Positions 47,169 to 57,757 are shown, numbered from the stretch's first letter. The stretch is DNA of 64,000 nucleotides from Bradyrhizobium sp. (GCF_016213215.1 NZ_JACRAW010000077.1:112884-176883); one strand, 5' to 3'. Numbers and translations: made by a program. The notes: generated by a model from the letters alone, not told the origin.

Positions 47169-47564
47169 GCGACCACACTTATCTATTGCTCTTTTTGTTT
47201 CAGAATCGCGGTGACAGTGCATCAATTGACCTTCGTCTGCGGCGCATCGTGAAGCGCATGGCCCGCCGCGGATCAAGGGGGCGCTCCCGGTGATGGCGAC
47301 GAAATCCGACAGGTCCCGCCGGACACAGGCGACGTCGGTCAGCTCCGCCATGTGCGGCTTGAGGATCTCGGCGATCTTCTGGCCATAGAGCAGGCACTTG
47401 TCCTTGGTCGGCACCTCCAGCAGATAGCGGACGGCGACCTTGTCGGCCTGGCCGGTCTTGGCGACGGCGAGGATGTCGGACAGATGCACGGTCGCCTCGG
47501 TCTCGACGACGCATCCGCCGAGACTAAAGGAACAGACGGCGACGAAAGCGAATCGGCGAAGCAT
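47136..47564 (-). CDS. Lipoprotein gene, probably truncated at its 3' end
   Basis: 142-aa frame. The N-terminus is a lipoprotein signal (FAFVAVCSFSLGGC, Cys near 17) and then an exported domain with two Cys pairs. After about residue 95 the sequence (GPCASRCAADEG...) reads into the repeat at 47201-47220, so the real C-terminus is lost. GGAGAAAG before ATG 47564 sets the start. Family not recognised. Confidence 0.5.
   Translation of the reverse strand: MLRRFAFVAVCSFSLGGCVVETEATVHLSDILAVAKTGQADKVAVRYLLEVPTKDKCLLYGQKIAEILKPHMAELTDVACVRRDLSDFVAITGSAPLIRGGPCASRCAADEGQLMHCHRDSETKRAIDKCGRSPVPPAERSI
47201..47220. repeat. GGTGACAG-type repeat end
   Basis: CAGAATCGCGGTGACAGTGC closely resembles AGAATTACGGTGACAGCACA at 48451-48470. 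Motifs of this AATTACGGTGACAGT form often flank REP-associated tyrosine transposases or old transposon ends; that is recalled, not searched. Confidence 0.5.
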
Positions 47565-47576
47565 ATCTTTCTCCAT

Positions 47577-48111
47577 GGCAGCCGGGCGAAACCTCAGAAC
47601 CCGGTCACACTACCGGTAAAATCGAAAGATAAGCTAAAGGCGACCCCATCACGGGGTTGCTCTCGCTGCCAGACGACGCGTTGCCGCCGATCCTGCAGCC
47701 CGTAGGGCGGATCAGCGCAGCGTGATCCGCCATGAATACGGACGCCTTTGGCGGCGCAATACGCTGCCGCTATTGCGCCCTACGCGCTTGCGAAGCATGG
47801 GGCTTTCGGCACCGCCTACAGTCAGGCGAAAGCTTTACGCGAAGCCGATATGCAGAAGTGGATGGCGGTGAGCCCGCGACTGGCTGCACAGTGGCAAAGT
47901 GCCAACAGGTGCAGGCGGGTAGGGGATACACTTTCGAGCAGTCTGCGAGATGGTGCCCTAAGAACTTAATCCGTGGGTGCATCTGAACAACGGGCGCGGC
48001 GATTTTGGCTGCCGCGCTCTCCCTGCGTCATGCTGTCACTGAACATCATTTTGAACATAGACTTCCGGTCGGACGTGCCCGATATGGGACGCCTCTTGAA
48101 TGGAGGCTTCA
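47577..48111. other. Non-coding or decayed stretch
   Basis: Holds a palindromic repeat (47701-47784) and only short overlapping frames, none convincing. One frame (47748-47969) reads like protein for a while (ALREADMQKWMAVSP) and may be a remnant. Confidence 0.4.
47701..47784. repeat. CGTAGGGCG palindromic repeat
   Basis: Ends CGTAGGGCG (47701-47709) and CGCCCTACG (47776-47784). Inside, GGCGGATCA/TGATCCGCC and GGCGCAATA/TATTGCGCC form hairpins. The type is common in proteobacterial intergenic DNA. Confidence 0.65.
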
Positions 48112-48330
48112 ATGAAGTACGTCACCGTCTCTAACCGCCCGAATAAGATTGCTACCGTCCATCTTGCGACCTGTGCCGACCTGGGCACCGACCCGTTGCT
48201 CAAATCCGCCAGTGCGGAGAGGCGGGGTTTCGATGACGGGCTGGAGGCGTTGACGTTCGCCCGAGATGAGCGCCCCAACAACTACGGCTTCTGTAACCAC
48301 TGCCTCAGTCGGATGCGCTGGTTGAAGTAG
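48112..48330 (+). CDS. Small putative zinc-binding protein (72 aa)
   Basis: GGAGG lies 6 bases before ATG 48112. The protein has VHLATC near the start and FCNHCLSRM at the end, an H-x3-C ... C-x2-C set that could hold one zinc, as in small Ada-like or ribbon domains. I recall Bradyrhizobium proteins with the same plan. Function unknown. Confidence 0.65.
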   Translation: MKYVTVSNRPNKIATVHLATCADLGTDPLLKSASAERRGFDDGLEALTFARDERPNNYGFCNHCLSRMRWLK

Positions 48331-48449
48331 CTGGGCTGTTGTCGTTCGAGGCCTCACTGGAGGCTGAGGATTCGAGGTAGGCGATGTACTTCAATTTGCA
48401 GACAGTGTCCGTCCTCAGGATGCTGTCGATGTTCTTGGGCTCGGCGTTC
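48305..48449 (-). pseudogene. C-terminal fragment of an unidentified gene
   Basis: A minus-strand frame of 48 residues (KNIDSILRTDTVCKLKYIAY, then a Ser/Asn-rich tail) ends TGA at 48305-48307. Just upstream is TAG and then the 48451 repeat, so the 5' part is gone. Antisense to the end of the 72-aa gene by 26 bases. Confidence 0.4.
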
Positions 48450-48450
48450 T

Positions 48451-48504
48451 AGAATTACGGTGACAGCACACAAGACTTTGCCCGGAGTTTGAGTGCACCG
48501 TAAT
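48451..48504. repeat. Repeat with inverted ATTACGGTG/CACCGTAAT
   Basis: ATTACGGTG (48454-48462) is inverted as CACCGTAAT (48496-48504) after 33 bases. Related to 47201-47220. Probably an IS- or REP-type remnant. Confidence 0.55.
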
Positions 48505-48538
48505 CAGGGGACTTCACGGCATCAGTACGCTCGCAAGC

Positions 48539-49270
48539 CTAGGCGTCGCCGGTATGCTCGTCGCGCTTAAGCTGCTGCTGCTTGTACTCGGCTATAACTA
48601 CCGGATCGTCGTTGCTGCCGCGAACTTTATGGTCATCGCCTGTGCCGCCATCGAGGCCCTTGGCCGCGGGGATGTGCTCCTTGAGATCAGTGACTGCCGG
48701 TCGGATGTACGGTTCGAGATATTTATCGAGAATTCCCTTGCCAGGATCATCCAGCTCTTTGGTCAACGCTTGCAGATAGGCGGTTTTGTCCGTCGAGGCC
48801 CAATCGACACTGAAGCCGGCACGCTGAGCCAGCACGGAGTGGACGACCATGATGGTGCGTCCATTGCCGTCCAGGAAGGGATGGCCATGGGCGAGGTAGC
48901 CCATAACTTCACCCGCTTTCCCTCGCATCGCTTTCGGGTCGTTGCCGAGCTTAAGCGCATGCTGGATTGCGTTCTGAATATACCTCGGATGGGCAAAGAG
49001 GACGCTCCCACGGCTTATCGCAATTTTGGGCGCTGTTTGGCTGCGATCCTGTCCGGCCCACGGATACATTGCTTCGAACAGTATCTTGTGCGTGCTGAGC
49101 ACGTCGGAGTAGGTGAGGGCCTTCTTGTTCTTTAGCGCTTCGAAAGCGTCGTCGATCCCGGTTGTAAAGGAGGCGTGCTCCAGCCGCCTCACAATGGCAG
49201 GGTCTTTCTCTTGGGCTATATTCCTTAGATACCCGCGCGATTCAAAGTCGCCGAACGGATCGAATGTCAC
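48539..49270 (-). CDS. Fic-domain protein (toxin)
   Basis: 243 aa, starting GTG. The Fic active site HPFLDGNGR (residues about 130-138) is complete, with catalytic His and the metal and phosphate residues. Such proteins transfer AMP or other groups from nucleotides to proteins. The C-terminus (about 205-243) is polar and likely disordered. It overlaps the upstream partner by 4 bases (GTGA), the usual toxin-antitoxin layout. Confidence 0.9.
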   Translation of the reverse strand: MTFDPFGDFESRGYLRNIAQEKDPAIVRRLEHASFTTGIDDAFEALKNKKALTYSDVLSTHKILFEAMYPWAGQDRSQTAPKIAISRGSVLFAHPRYIQNAIQHALKLGNDPKAMRGKAGEVMGYLAHGHPFLDGNGRTIMVVHSVLAQRAGFSVDWASTDKTAYLQALTKELDDPGKGILDKYLEPYIRPAVTDLKEHIPAAKGLDGGTGDDHKVRGSNDDPVVIAEYKQQQLKRDEHTGDA

Positions 49271-49509
49271 GGCTTGGCTTCGTGCAGGTAGCGAGCCTGG
49301 AGCTCGATCATCTCTGTGCGTGTAATGTGTTTGGCTCGCTGCAAACCGATAAGCAATTGCTCAATCTCGTCGAGTTCAACCATATCCCCCGCCAGGCGGG
49401 AAATATGATGCGCCAGGCGATCATTTGGACCCTCCGTGTAGGACACGTGGAACGTCCGGGCCAGGGACCGTATGTGCTCTGCGGTCGAAGAGGGAGTTAG
49501 CTTAGCCAT
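49267..49509 (-). CDS. Partner (putative antitoxin) of the Fic protein
   Basis: 80 aa; MAKLTPSSTAEHIRSLAR starts at 49509. Helical, charged, with its TGA inside the Fic start. Many Fic proteins are held by an [S/T]-x3-E-[G/N] helix in a small partner; the nearest stretch here is VSYTEG, which lacks the Ser/Thr at that spacing. So the partner role is inferred from position and size. The frame is open upstream but without a ribosome site. Confidence 0.65.
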   Translation of the reverse strand: MAKLTPSSTAEHIRSLARTFHVSYTEGPNDRLAHHISRLAGDMVELDEIEQLLIGLQRAKHITRTEMIELQARYLHEAKP

Positions 49510-49682
49510 ATCAATAATATAGCACTTTTTGACTGAAATTCCATTAACGAATAGGGGCCAGAAATCAGTGGGTTGTAGGGCAGTTTTCCTGTCCTGCACG
49601 GTGCCCCTGAGGACGGTAGCTTCTTATGACTTAGTGCAGCGACATCCGGTGGGGAGACGTCCATCCCCGCTTTCCGGTTAGA

Positions 49683-49949
49683 TCACTTCATCCCCTCCAG
49701 CAAGCTCCGCGCCTCACCCAACAACGCCCGTATCTGCCTTCGCTCCGCGATCGCATCTCTGGTGAACAAGCCGTGCTTGCGCGCGTTCTGGTTTGCCGTT
49801 GGCGCGCCGGATCGCGGTGCGCCGCCGTGCATGCGGCAGCGCTTCTTGCCATGCACCGCCGGTGAGCGGCACGCGGCGCCGCGACGGGTCTTGGCGCCGC
49901 AACGCGGGCTCGCCAGCATCGGGCCGGTGTTTCTGATGTGATCGCTCAT
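49683..49949 (-). CDS. HGGAP-type small protein
   Basis: 88 aa with three or four Cys/His pairs (SPRCGAKTRRGAACRSPAVH, KKRCRMHGG) and the repeat GAPRSGAPTANQNARKHG. Such proteins with HGG and N-x-x-x-KHG occur in phage-like or accessory regions of alphaproteobacteria. Zinc binding is possible. Overlaps the next gene by 4 bases (ATGA). Confidence 0.7.
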   Translation of the reverse strand: MSDHIRNTGPMLASPRCGAKTRRGAACRSPAVHGKKRCRMHGGAPRSGAPTANQNARKHGLFTRDAIAERRQIRALLGEARSLLEGMK

Positions 49950-50608
49950 GCCTGTGCTTTTCGCCTGGCCTCAGCGCAATCGCGTCCTCGCCTGGAGCGG
50001 GCGACGTTCGGCGCCTTCCGTGCCGCGCATGCCGGGTTGTTGTCGGGAACGATCACGCTCGCATGCTGCGTGACGTTGCCGACAATGGCCTTGCCGCCAT
50101 CCCCTACCGACACGTTCTGCACGGTGATGGCGGGCTCGCCATGGCTCCGATAGCGGTTGAGCGCATCCATCTGGGCGGGAAACGTGCGGGCGAGCCTGCC
50201 CAATGCCCGCGCGGCACTGTCGTGCTGAGCGAGGTCTTTCGCATTCGCAAGGTGATGGGCGCATCGCATCGCCATGAGATGAACCGAAACCATCTGCGCC
50301 ACCAGCATGGCCTCGACGGAATCCCTGGGCTTGATGCTCTTCACCATCGAAATCGTGAAAGAGAGGTTGACCTCGTCGGGACGCCCGCCGTTCACACTGG
50401 CCTTGACCAGTTGTCCGAGAATGCCATCCATCGCTTCGCGATCGGCGACGCCCAGCGCGTTCGCCATCAGCCGTTCGCCGAGCTCCGGATCCGGATGGTC
50501 GATGCAGAATCCGTGTGACAGAAGCTTGATCCGCGGGGCTGCGGCAGCTTTGGCCGGGTCGGTTGCGGCAATTGCCGTGGACGTAGTGATGTCCGGAGCT
50601 GTGTCCAT
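49946..50608 (-). CDS. Hypothetical partner of the HGGAP protein
   Basis: 220 aa from MDTAPDITTST (CAGGGA upstream); an earlier ATG at 50698 is possible. It has ELGERLMANALGVADREAMD, ARALGRLARTFPAQMDALNR and AITVQNVSVGDGGKAIVGNV. The pair with the HGGAP protein is, from memory, found together in several Bradyrhizobium accessory regions. Function unknown. Confidence 0.65.
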   Translation of the reverse strand: MDTAPDITTSTAIAATDPAKAAAAPRIKLLSHGFCIDHPDPELGERLMANALGVADREAMDGILGQLVKASVNGGRPDEVNLSFTISMVKSIKPRDSVEAMLVAQMVSVHLMAMRCAHHLANAKDLAQHDSAARALGRLARTFPAQMDALNRYRSHGEPAITVQNVSVGDGGKAIVGNVTQHASVIVPDNNPACAARKAPNVARSRRGRDCAEARRKAQA

Positions 50609-50946
50609 GTCTGATGTCCCTGGCAGGCGCGCGAGGGAAGCGCGCGGTTCGGCCACGCGCAGGCGATCGTTCGCCGCGGCGAGGCGCTGCAGTTTCAACG
50701 GTGGGGGATGAGTTGAGCCGCAATCGCAACCGGCGCGCCCGTAGGGTAGCGGAGCGGCGGGCGTTTACAGCCATTACGGGATGGTGAAGGAATGCCCGTG
50801 ATTTGCCCGACGCGTCAAGTTGCCGTTCTTATGGCGGCGCTCGCCGGCTACTTTGCATGGGGTTGTTTTTCGAGTTTTTGACAGCGCGCACCCCTTCGAA
50901 GCCAGGGTAATCGCATTTGAAAAAAAACGGCGGTCTCTTTGCGGCC

Positions 50947-51216
50947 ATCCTTCGAGACGCCCGCCTTTGGCGGGCTCCTCAGGGGGTGTGAATCTTTTGA
51001 GGTTGCGAGGTTTCAACCCTCATGGTGAGGAGCGCCGAAGGCGCGTCTCGAACCATGAGGCCCGGACCCGGGCCTTCATCCTTCGAGACGCTTGCTTCGC
51101 AAGCTCCTCAGGATGAGGAACGACTCGCGCCTCATCAGGATGAGGTCTTGTTCGCGGCGAAATCCTGGACCCTCATGGTGAGGAGCGCCGCTTGCGGCGC
51201 GTCTCGAACCATGAGG
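50947..51216. repeat. Four CCTCATGG / CCTTCGAGACG palindromic units
   Basis: Units at 50947-50989, 51017-51060, 51073-51118 and 51170-51216, each a stem such as CCCTCATGGTGAGGAGCGC ... GTCTCGAACCATGAGG. The third matches the copy at 26941-26986. Region 50800-51350 has no gene otherwise. Confidence 0.8.
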
Positions 51217-51351
51217 CCGAGCACGTTCGCAGCTATCAAAGAGCCATATGCGATTGCCCTGCCTTCGAAGGGGCGCGGCCGGGCTTCCACTTGCCGCCCA
51301 CATGGACTAAGAGACCGCAACCCTTCTTTCCCCCCCCCAAAAAATGACCGC

Positions 51352-52974
<1,623 letters not shown>

Positions 52975-53374
52975 TCTTTCCTCTTGCCGGCGAGCTATTT
53001 CAAGCGGCACTAAGGCGCGATGCACGCCGCGGCGAGATTGGGCGAAACCCGAACGGCGTTCCGTCGTTAATCCCTCCCGGGACCGTCATGATTTTGTGAC
53101 AGTCGGGAGCTAAGAATCTAGACGCGCTGGCCCGCCAGCATGAAATTTCCGCCGTTGTTCCGGCCCATGGCGGGTCGACAACGCGATTGAACGGTCCTGG
53201 TCGGATGTACACCAGGGCCGTTCGCTTTTCAGAGGCAACTGGCTGAACGCCTTTTTCCGGCGCGTCTGGGCCATTCGGCGCTGACAGCTTGTGCATGCAC
53301 CCGCACACCCGGCCGGGGGCGCGGGCGTGCAGGTCTTGTCTGACCGCGTTTTCAGTAAGCGGCGAGGCGCGAAC
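52975..53374. other. Intergenic, with terminator
   Basis: Contains the 53189-53223 hairpin; no credible gene seen between the ABC-F stop and psiF. Confidence 0.5.
53189..53223 (+). terminator. Terminator downstream of the ABC-F gene
   Basis: Stem GAACGGTCCTGGT/ACCAGGGCCGTTC (one G-T pair), 9-base loop, then GCTTTTC. Confidence 0.6.
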
Positions 53375-53626
53375 TCATGCGCCTTTTTCGCACTTCTTCA
53401 TGAAGCTGGTCTTGGCAGCGCCGGCGAGCGCCTTGCCGTCCGAGCCAACCGCCTTGGCCGCGCAGGTATCTGTCTGGCACTTCTTCATGAAGGAGGTTTT
53501 TGCGGCTCCCGCGAGCGGCTTGCCATCCTTGCCGATGGCTTTGCTTTCGCAGGAGGCGTCTTGGGCGAAGGCCGAGCCCGCGGCAAAGGTCGCGACTATG
53601 GCAGCCAAAAAGATGCGTTTCATCAT
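53375..53626 (-). CDS. psiF: PsiF-repeat periplasmic protein
   Basis: 83 aa with signal peptide (RIFLAAIVATFAAGSAFAQ). The mature part is two tandem PsiF repeats: ESKAIGKDGKPLAGAAKTSF and AAKAVGSDGKALAGAAKTSF, each ending MKKC. PsiF genes are phosphate-starvation-linked in E. coli; here no PHO box was seen. GGGGAG 8 bases before ATG 53626. Confidence 0.88.
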   Translation of the reverse strand: MMKRIFLAAIVATFAAGSAFAQDASCESKAIGKDGKPLAGAAKTSFMKKCQTDTCAAKAVGSDGKALAGAAKTSFMKKCEKGA

Positions 53627-53877
53627 AAGGTGTCTCCCCAAAAGAATAACCGGATTGGAACTCGAATTTGTGCGCCGATCAAGGAGGATCGGAGGCAGGG
53701 GTGTGGCTCGCTTCAGTTATTAAGCTTCGATGATGCGGCGCCGAAGAAGCGACCCCGGGCGACTCACCGGACGCTCTGTCTGGCCGGCCATAACCAGGAC
53801 TCCGGCCTTGTTGCACTGCGCGCTGACGGGGAGAGGCGAACTTGCTAGACTTGTAACAGTTCGCAAGACGGAGCCTC

Positions 53878-54354
53878 ATGATGGACGTCGTGAACCGGGA
53901 AAATATGCAAGCCGCCGATGGGCATTCGCATCTCGTCCGGCCGCAGAGCATGGAATGGCAGCCGACCCGCTTTCCAGGCTGCGAGGCGAAGACGCTGCTG
54001 TTCGACCGCTCAACCGGACTCATGACGGCCCTGATGCGCTTTGCGCCGGGGGCGGTGCTGCCCGACCACGAGCACGTCAATATCGAGCAGACCTACGTCC
54101 TGGAAGGCAGCCTGGTCGACCGCGACGGTCCGGCAAGAGGCATCGAATGCAAGGCCGGCGAATTCATCTGGCGCGAAGCGGGAAGCCGGCATGCCGCATG
54201 GTGCCCCAACGGCGCGCTGATTCTTGCGATCTTCCAGGTGCCGAACAAGTTCTTCGAAGCCGATGGCCGAGTCGTCGACGCTTCCGGCCAGGATTGGGAC
54301 GAGGCCTGGGGCCACACGGAGGCGCAGCGAAGCCGAAACGCGCAGTCGCGTTAG
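53878..54354 (+). CDS. Cupin (ChrR-type) protein
   Basis: 158 aa. A cupin core with PDHEHVNIEQTYVLEGSLVD (metal His-x-His and Glu) and EFIWREAGSRHAAWCP. Resembles ChrR/anti-ECF-like cupins without the zinc-finger. Function not assigned. Starts at 53878 or the next ATG 53881. Convergent with the next gene. Confidence 0.82.
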   Translation: MMDVVNRENMQAADGHSHLVRPQSMEWQPTRFPGCEAKTLLFDRSTGLMTALMRFAPGAVLPDHEHVNIEQTYVLEGSLVDRDGPARGIECKAGEFIWREAGSRHAAWCPNGALILAIFQVPNKFFEADGRVVDASGQDWDEAWGHTEAQRSRNAQSR

Positions 54355-55319
54355 GGGCTAACGCCGCGATCGAGCAGGGATTTGAACTCGGCACGCGCGC
54401 GCTGCGCCTCTTGCCGTGCCGCGTCGCTGGCTTCGCCCATGCCGAAATAGCCGTGGATGAGGCCCGGGCCTTCATGGTGCTTCACCCGCACACCCGCCGC
54501 CTTGAGCGCTTCCGCATAGGCCGCGCCTTCATCGCGCAAGGGATCGAACCAGGCCGTGCAGACCACTGCGGGGGCTATCCCCGCAAGGCTCTTGGCCCGC
54601 AGCGGCGAAACGCGCCAGTCGGAGCCGTGAGCAATGTCCTCAAGATAGTGCCCGACGAACCATTCCATCACCGCGCGCGACAGGAAGTAGCCTTCGGCGT
54701 TCTGCGCGCGCGACGGAAAGCGAGCATTCTCGCGCGGGTCAATGTAATTGCCGAACACGTCGGTCACGGGATAGACCAGCAACTGACCGGCCAGGTTGAT
54801 GCCGTCGTCGCGGCACGCAATCGCGGTTGCCGCCGCGAGATTACCGCCGGCGCTGTCGCCGGCAACACCAAGGCGGGATGCATCGCCGCCGAACGCACCA
54901 ATGCGCTCACGGATATCACGTAGCGCAGCATAAGCGTCCTCGAACGCGCCGGGAAAGCGCGTTTCCGGCGGTCGCCGGTAGTCGACTGAAACGACCACAG
55001 CCCCGGTCTCGATTGCGAGCCAGCGTGCCTGCCGGTCGTGCGTTTCGAGATCGCCTGCGACCCAGCCGCCGCCATGGAAGAATACTATAGTCGGCGATGC
55101 GCTTGAGCCCATACGATAAACCCGCGCGGCAAGCGGGCTGGCCGCCCCCTTCACCTCGATGTTGTCCACGCTTGTCACAGGCGGAGGCGGTACCGCAGCG
55201 CGGGACGCGGCGAGCGCCCGTAACGCGTCGCGGGCGCTTTGAGGCGTCATCGTTGGGGGATCGCGGAGGGGGAGCAGCGGAATGATCTGGGCGATGACGG
55301 GATCGAGCTGCGCGACCAT
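54351..55319 (-). CDS. Alpha/beta hydrolase, HSL-type esterase
   Basis: 322 aa. Oxyanion motif FFHGGGWVAGD, nucleophile loop GVAGDSAGGNLAA, acid DPLRDEGAAY and His in GLIHGYFGM form a complete triad. Family members hydrolyse short-chain esters or lactones. GGGGAA before ATG 55319 supports the start; the frame is open to 55703. Confidence 0.93.
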   Translation of the reverse strand: MVAQLDPVIAQIIPLLPLRDPPTMTPQSARDALRALAASRAAVPPPPVTSVDNIEVKGAASPLAARVYRMGSSASPTIVFFHGGGWVAGDLETHDRQARWLAIETGAVVVSVDYRRPPETRFPGAFEDAYAALRDIRERIGAFGGDASRLGVAGDSAGGNLAAATAIACRDDGINLAGQLLVYPVTDVFGNYIDPRENARFPSRAQNAEGYFLSRAVMEWFVGHYLEDIAHGSDWRVSPLRAKSLAGIAPAVVCTAWFDPLRDEGAAYAEALKAAGVRVKHHEGPGLIHGYFGMGEASDAARQEAQRARAEFKSLLDRGVSP

Positions 55320-55520
55320 GCAAATTCCCCTGACGGCTTTTCGGGCAACATAGAATTCGCTTCCGCCGCGGGCAACGGGCGGGCCCGTCATGGCAGGGCA
55401 GCATTGGTCAAGGGAAACGCGAAGCCGGTTGACTGCCGGATTTCGTGACTTGCGATTAGCTAGCATTATCTGGAACAATCGACCGAGGAAAAGGTTTGTT
55501 GCTGACGCGAGGGACCTTGC

Positions 55521-55727
55521 ATGCGGCGGTTGGCGAATCTGGTTCGACAGTTCTTCGGGCAGCCGCGCTTGCGGTACCGATTCCCTGACGATCCGACCTT
55601 GCCTTTCACGTCGGAGGAGTTTGGCCGTCTTATCCGCAGCGGCAAGAAGGAAGACATGAAGGCGCTCGCCGAGGGCCTTGCCTGCCAACCCGCTCCCGGA
55701 CACACAAGGGATCGGGCTGCGCCCTGA
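55521..55727 (+). CDS. Small hypothetical protein (68 aa)
   Basis: Basic N-terminus (MRRLANLVRQFFGQPRLRYR), then FPDDPTLPFTSEEFGRLIRS and a polar tail. GAGGGA lies ahead of the ATG. Composition fits coding; family unknown. Confidence 0.5.
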   Translation: MRRLANLVRQFFGQPRLRYRFPDDPTLPFTSEEFGRLIRSGKKEDMKALAEGLACQPAPGHTRDRAAP

Positions 55728-55748
55728 GCTTCTTGCCTTGCGTCCTCT

Positions 55749-56798
55749 TCATCTGCTGAGGGCGACCTCCCGGAACGCCGCCACCAGCGGCTTTTCGAGC
55801 TTTCCATGCATCGAGCAAAGGACCTCGTAGGCCTGTCCGCGAGGCATGCTCCGCTTGTAGGGTCGACATTCGATCAGCGCCGCGAAAATGTCCGAAATCG
55901 TCAGCATCCGCACGACGTCGCTCAGGCTCTCCGCGCACAGCGCGTCCGGATAACCGCTTCCATCGAGATATTCGTGATGGTGCCGGACCGCGTCGAGAAT
56001 CTCCGGAGAGATATTGCCCTGGTCTCTCAGCACGTCATAGCCTACGACCGGATGGGTTTCGATCAACGCACGTTCGGCGGCATCGAGGCGCCCAGGCTTG
56101 TCGAGCACTGCGAGCGGGATCCTGGCCTTGCCAATGTCGTGAAATATCGCGGCTGAATACAGCCTCTCAAGGTCATCTCGCGCAACGCCAAGGCTCAAGC
56201 CGAAATCGATCGCGACGCCCGTGACCAAAAGGCAATGCTGGTAAGTACCCTCGTGATGCCGCCGCACTGTCGCAAGCCAATCGGATAGCCCGCGCTCGCT
56301 GATGTGATCGGCGATCCTGCTGCCGGCTTCTTTCGCACCGGCCACATCGATTGTCGTGCCGCCGACGGCAGCCGTGAACATCGAGGCAATCGCGGTGGCG
56401 GCAGTGGCCATCGGCTCGTCTTCTTCGGCCGCCTCTGCGGGGCAGGTGGTGTCGGACGGAAGGTCGTCGGCAAGTGCGGCCAGCAATCTCGGCCGGTTCA
56501 CTGGTCCCGTCAGCACAACCGTGGCGCCAAGCGCATGGGCTTGAGAGACGCCCAAATGGGTTGCCTGCTCGACCAGGAATATGCGCCTCTTGGCGCCCTC
56601 TAAAGCAGCGAGCGCTTTCTTCAGAACCGGAATGATCTCGATGACACGAAGATCCGCCCTGACAACCACGGCATCGAACCGGTCGGGGCGGAGGCTTGTG
56701 CGCCCGAGCAGCTCGGAGCTGATGTCGTGTTTCCGTTCGAGAATGGTCCGAACGCCAGAGAGCCTGGCGGAACTGTCAGCCAGTACATGCACGAACAT
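55749..56798 (-). CDS. HD-GYP domain protein
   Basis: 349 aa. The HD-GYP catalytic set is there: FHDIGKARIP, HPVVGYDVL, HHHEYLDGSGYP; it likely breaks cyclic-di-GMP. An N-terminal region (about 1-110) resembles a degenerate receiver domain (HVLADSSARLSGVRTILER), without the full phospho-acceptor set. Next to a PilZ gene, a c-di-GMP binding domain. Confidence 0.88.
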   Translation of the reverse strand: MFVHVLADSSARLSGVRTILERKHDISSELLGRTSLRPDRFDAVVVRADLRVIEIIPVLKKALAALEGAKRRIFLVEQATHLGVSQAHALGATVVLTGPVNRPRLLAALADDLPSDTTCPAEAAEEDEPMATAATAIASMFTAAVGGTTIDVAGAKEAGSRIADHISERGLSDWLATVRRHHEGTYQHCLLVTGVAIDFGLSLGVARDDLERLYSAAIFHDIGKARIPLAVLDKPGRLDAAERALIETHPVVGYDVLRDQGNISPEILDAVRHHHEYLDGSGYPDALCAESLSDVVRMLTISDIFAALIECRPYKRSMPRGQAYEVLCSMHGKLEKPLVAAFREVALSR

Positions 56799-56912
56799 GA
56801 GCGCTGGTTCCCATTTTCCGTGGCTGCGGCAAACCGCGGCCCGGATTGCTGTGGTTGGCGTTCTGCACGGCCTTCAAGGACTGCTAATCGGTTGCTGGAA
56901 AATGCGTTGATC

Positions 56913-57236
56913 TCACTTGAACGCTGCTGACTTGGGCACCGCGATGACATTCCTTTTTCTCGATCCCGAGCTGATGAATTTCACCCCGACCAGCATGCCC
57001 TCCACCCAGACCAGTTCGCAGCGTCTGAACGCGAGACCGGTGGAGGAAAGCACCAGAAAGAATTCTCGTGCCTGCAGCACATCGATGGATCCTTCGACCT
57101 CGAGCCTGGCACCGGTTGCGGAAACGTCCATGAGAAGGCACTGCCGACGCCAGGTGCCATCGACACCCATCAGGTTGACGACACACTTGTGCTCGAAGCG
57201 AACACGATACGCTTTGCGGCTGTTCCATTTCATCAA
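56913..57236 (-). CDS. PilZ domain protein
   Basis: 107 aa: RKAYRVRFEHKCVV, DVSATGARLEVEGSID and FRRCELVWVEGMLVGVKF follow the PilZ pattern; the classical RxxxR and D/NxSxxG c-di-GMP contacts are present in the form RKAYR and DVSATG. Upstream of the HD-GYP gene in the same direction. Confidence 0.88.
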   Translation of the reverse strand: MMKWNSRKAYRVRFEHKCVVNLMGVDGTWRRQCLLMDVSATGARLEVEGSIDVLQAREFFLVLSSTGLAFRRCELVWVEGMLVGVKFISSGSRKRNVIAVPKSAAFK

Positions 57237-57757
57237 GGTGCCCCATCCTTGGCGCGCCGGTTTTGGGTAGACACCGGGCTGCTTCGCGTGCGGGGACAGC
57301 CGCGGCGCGGGTCAGCTTGGCTGACGAACGGCCGGGTGCGGCGCGGATGCGGGAGAGGAAGAGGAGAGCAATAACCGCGGCCCGAATAGCCGCAGTGCGC
57401 GGGCGCGCCTGCCCGAAGGGCATGGTCCGGTCCGACAACGTGATCTGCGGGCGCGATGAAGCTCATTGCGGGCGCGGGCCAGGTCTGTGGTGAAACAATC
57501 CTTCAGATTGCGATTTACTCGCATCTGGTTAATATGGTTGTAAGACTCGGGGATAGAGGTAGGATTATAGGGCGTCTACCTAGCGCAAAACGATATCGAA
57601 ATTCGGCAGACACGCGATGGTCGAACTGTCCTCAGGACAGTACGGCCAACTGATGGAATCGGGGGACTGAAGCTGCGGGGCGCAGCTGGCACCTAGCCGT
57701 TATTCCAGCTTTTCAAGGCGGCGCGCCGGCGATGCATGTTTCTTCAAAAGCTCTTCG
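57237..57757. other. Intergenic region before the AraC gene
   Basis: 520 bases. I see only low-quality frames at 57233-57493 and the hairpins at 57625-57687. Probably promoter DNA for PilZ (minus) and AraC (plus). Confidence 0.4.
57625..57687 (+). promoter_or_regulatory. Two hairpins before the AraC-family gene
   Basis: ACTGTCC-TCA-GGACAGT (57625-57641) and AGCTGCG-GGG-CGCAGCT (57671-57687). They are candidates for operator or leader structures controlling the gene at 57758. Confidence 0.4.

Noticed and set aside
57233..57493. Two short frames between the PilZ and AraC genes
   Set aside because: The plus frame ends with a protein-like CPKGMVRSDNVICG, but there is no clear start or family; left as uncertain.
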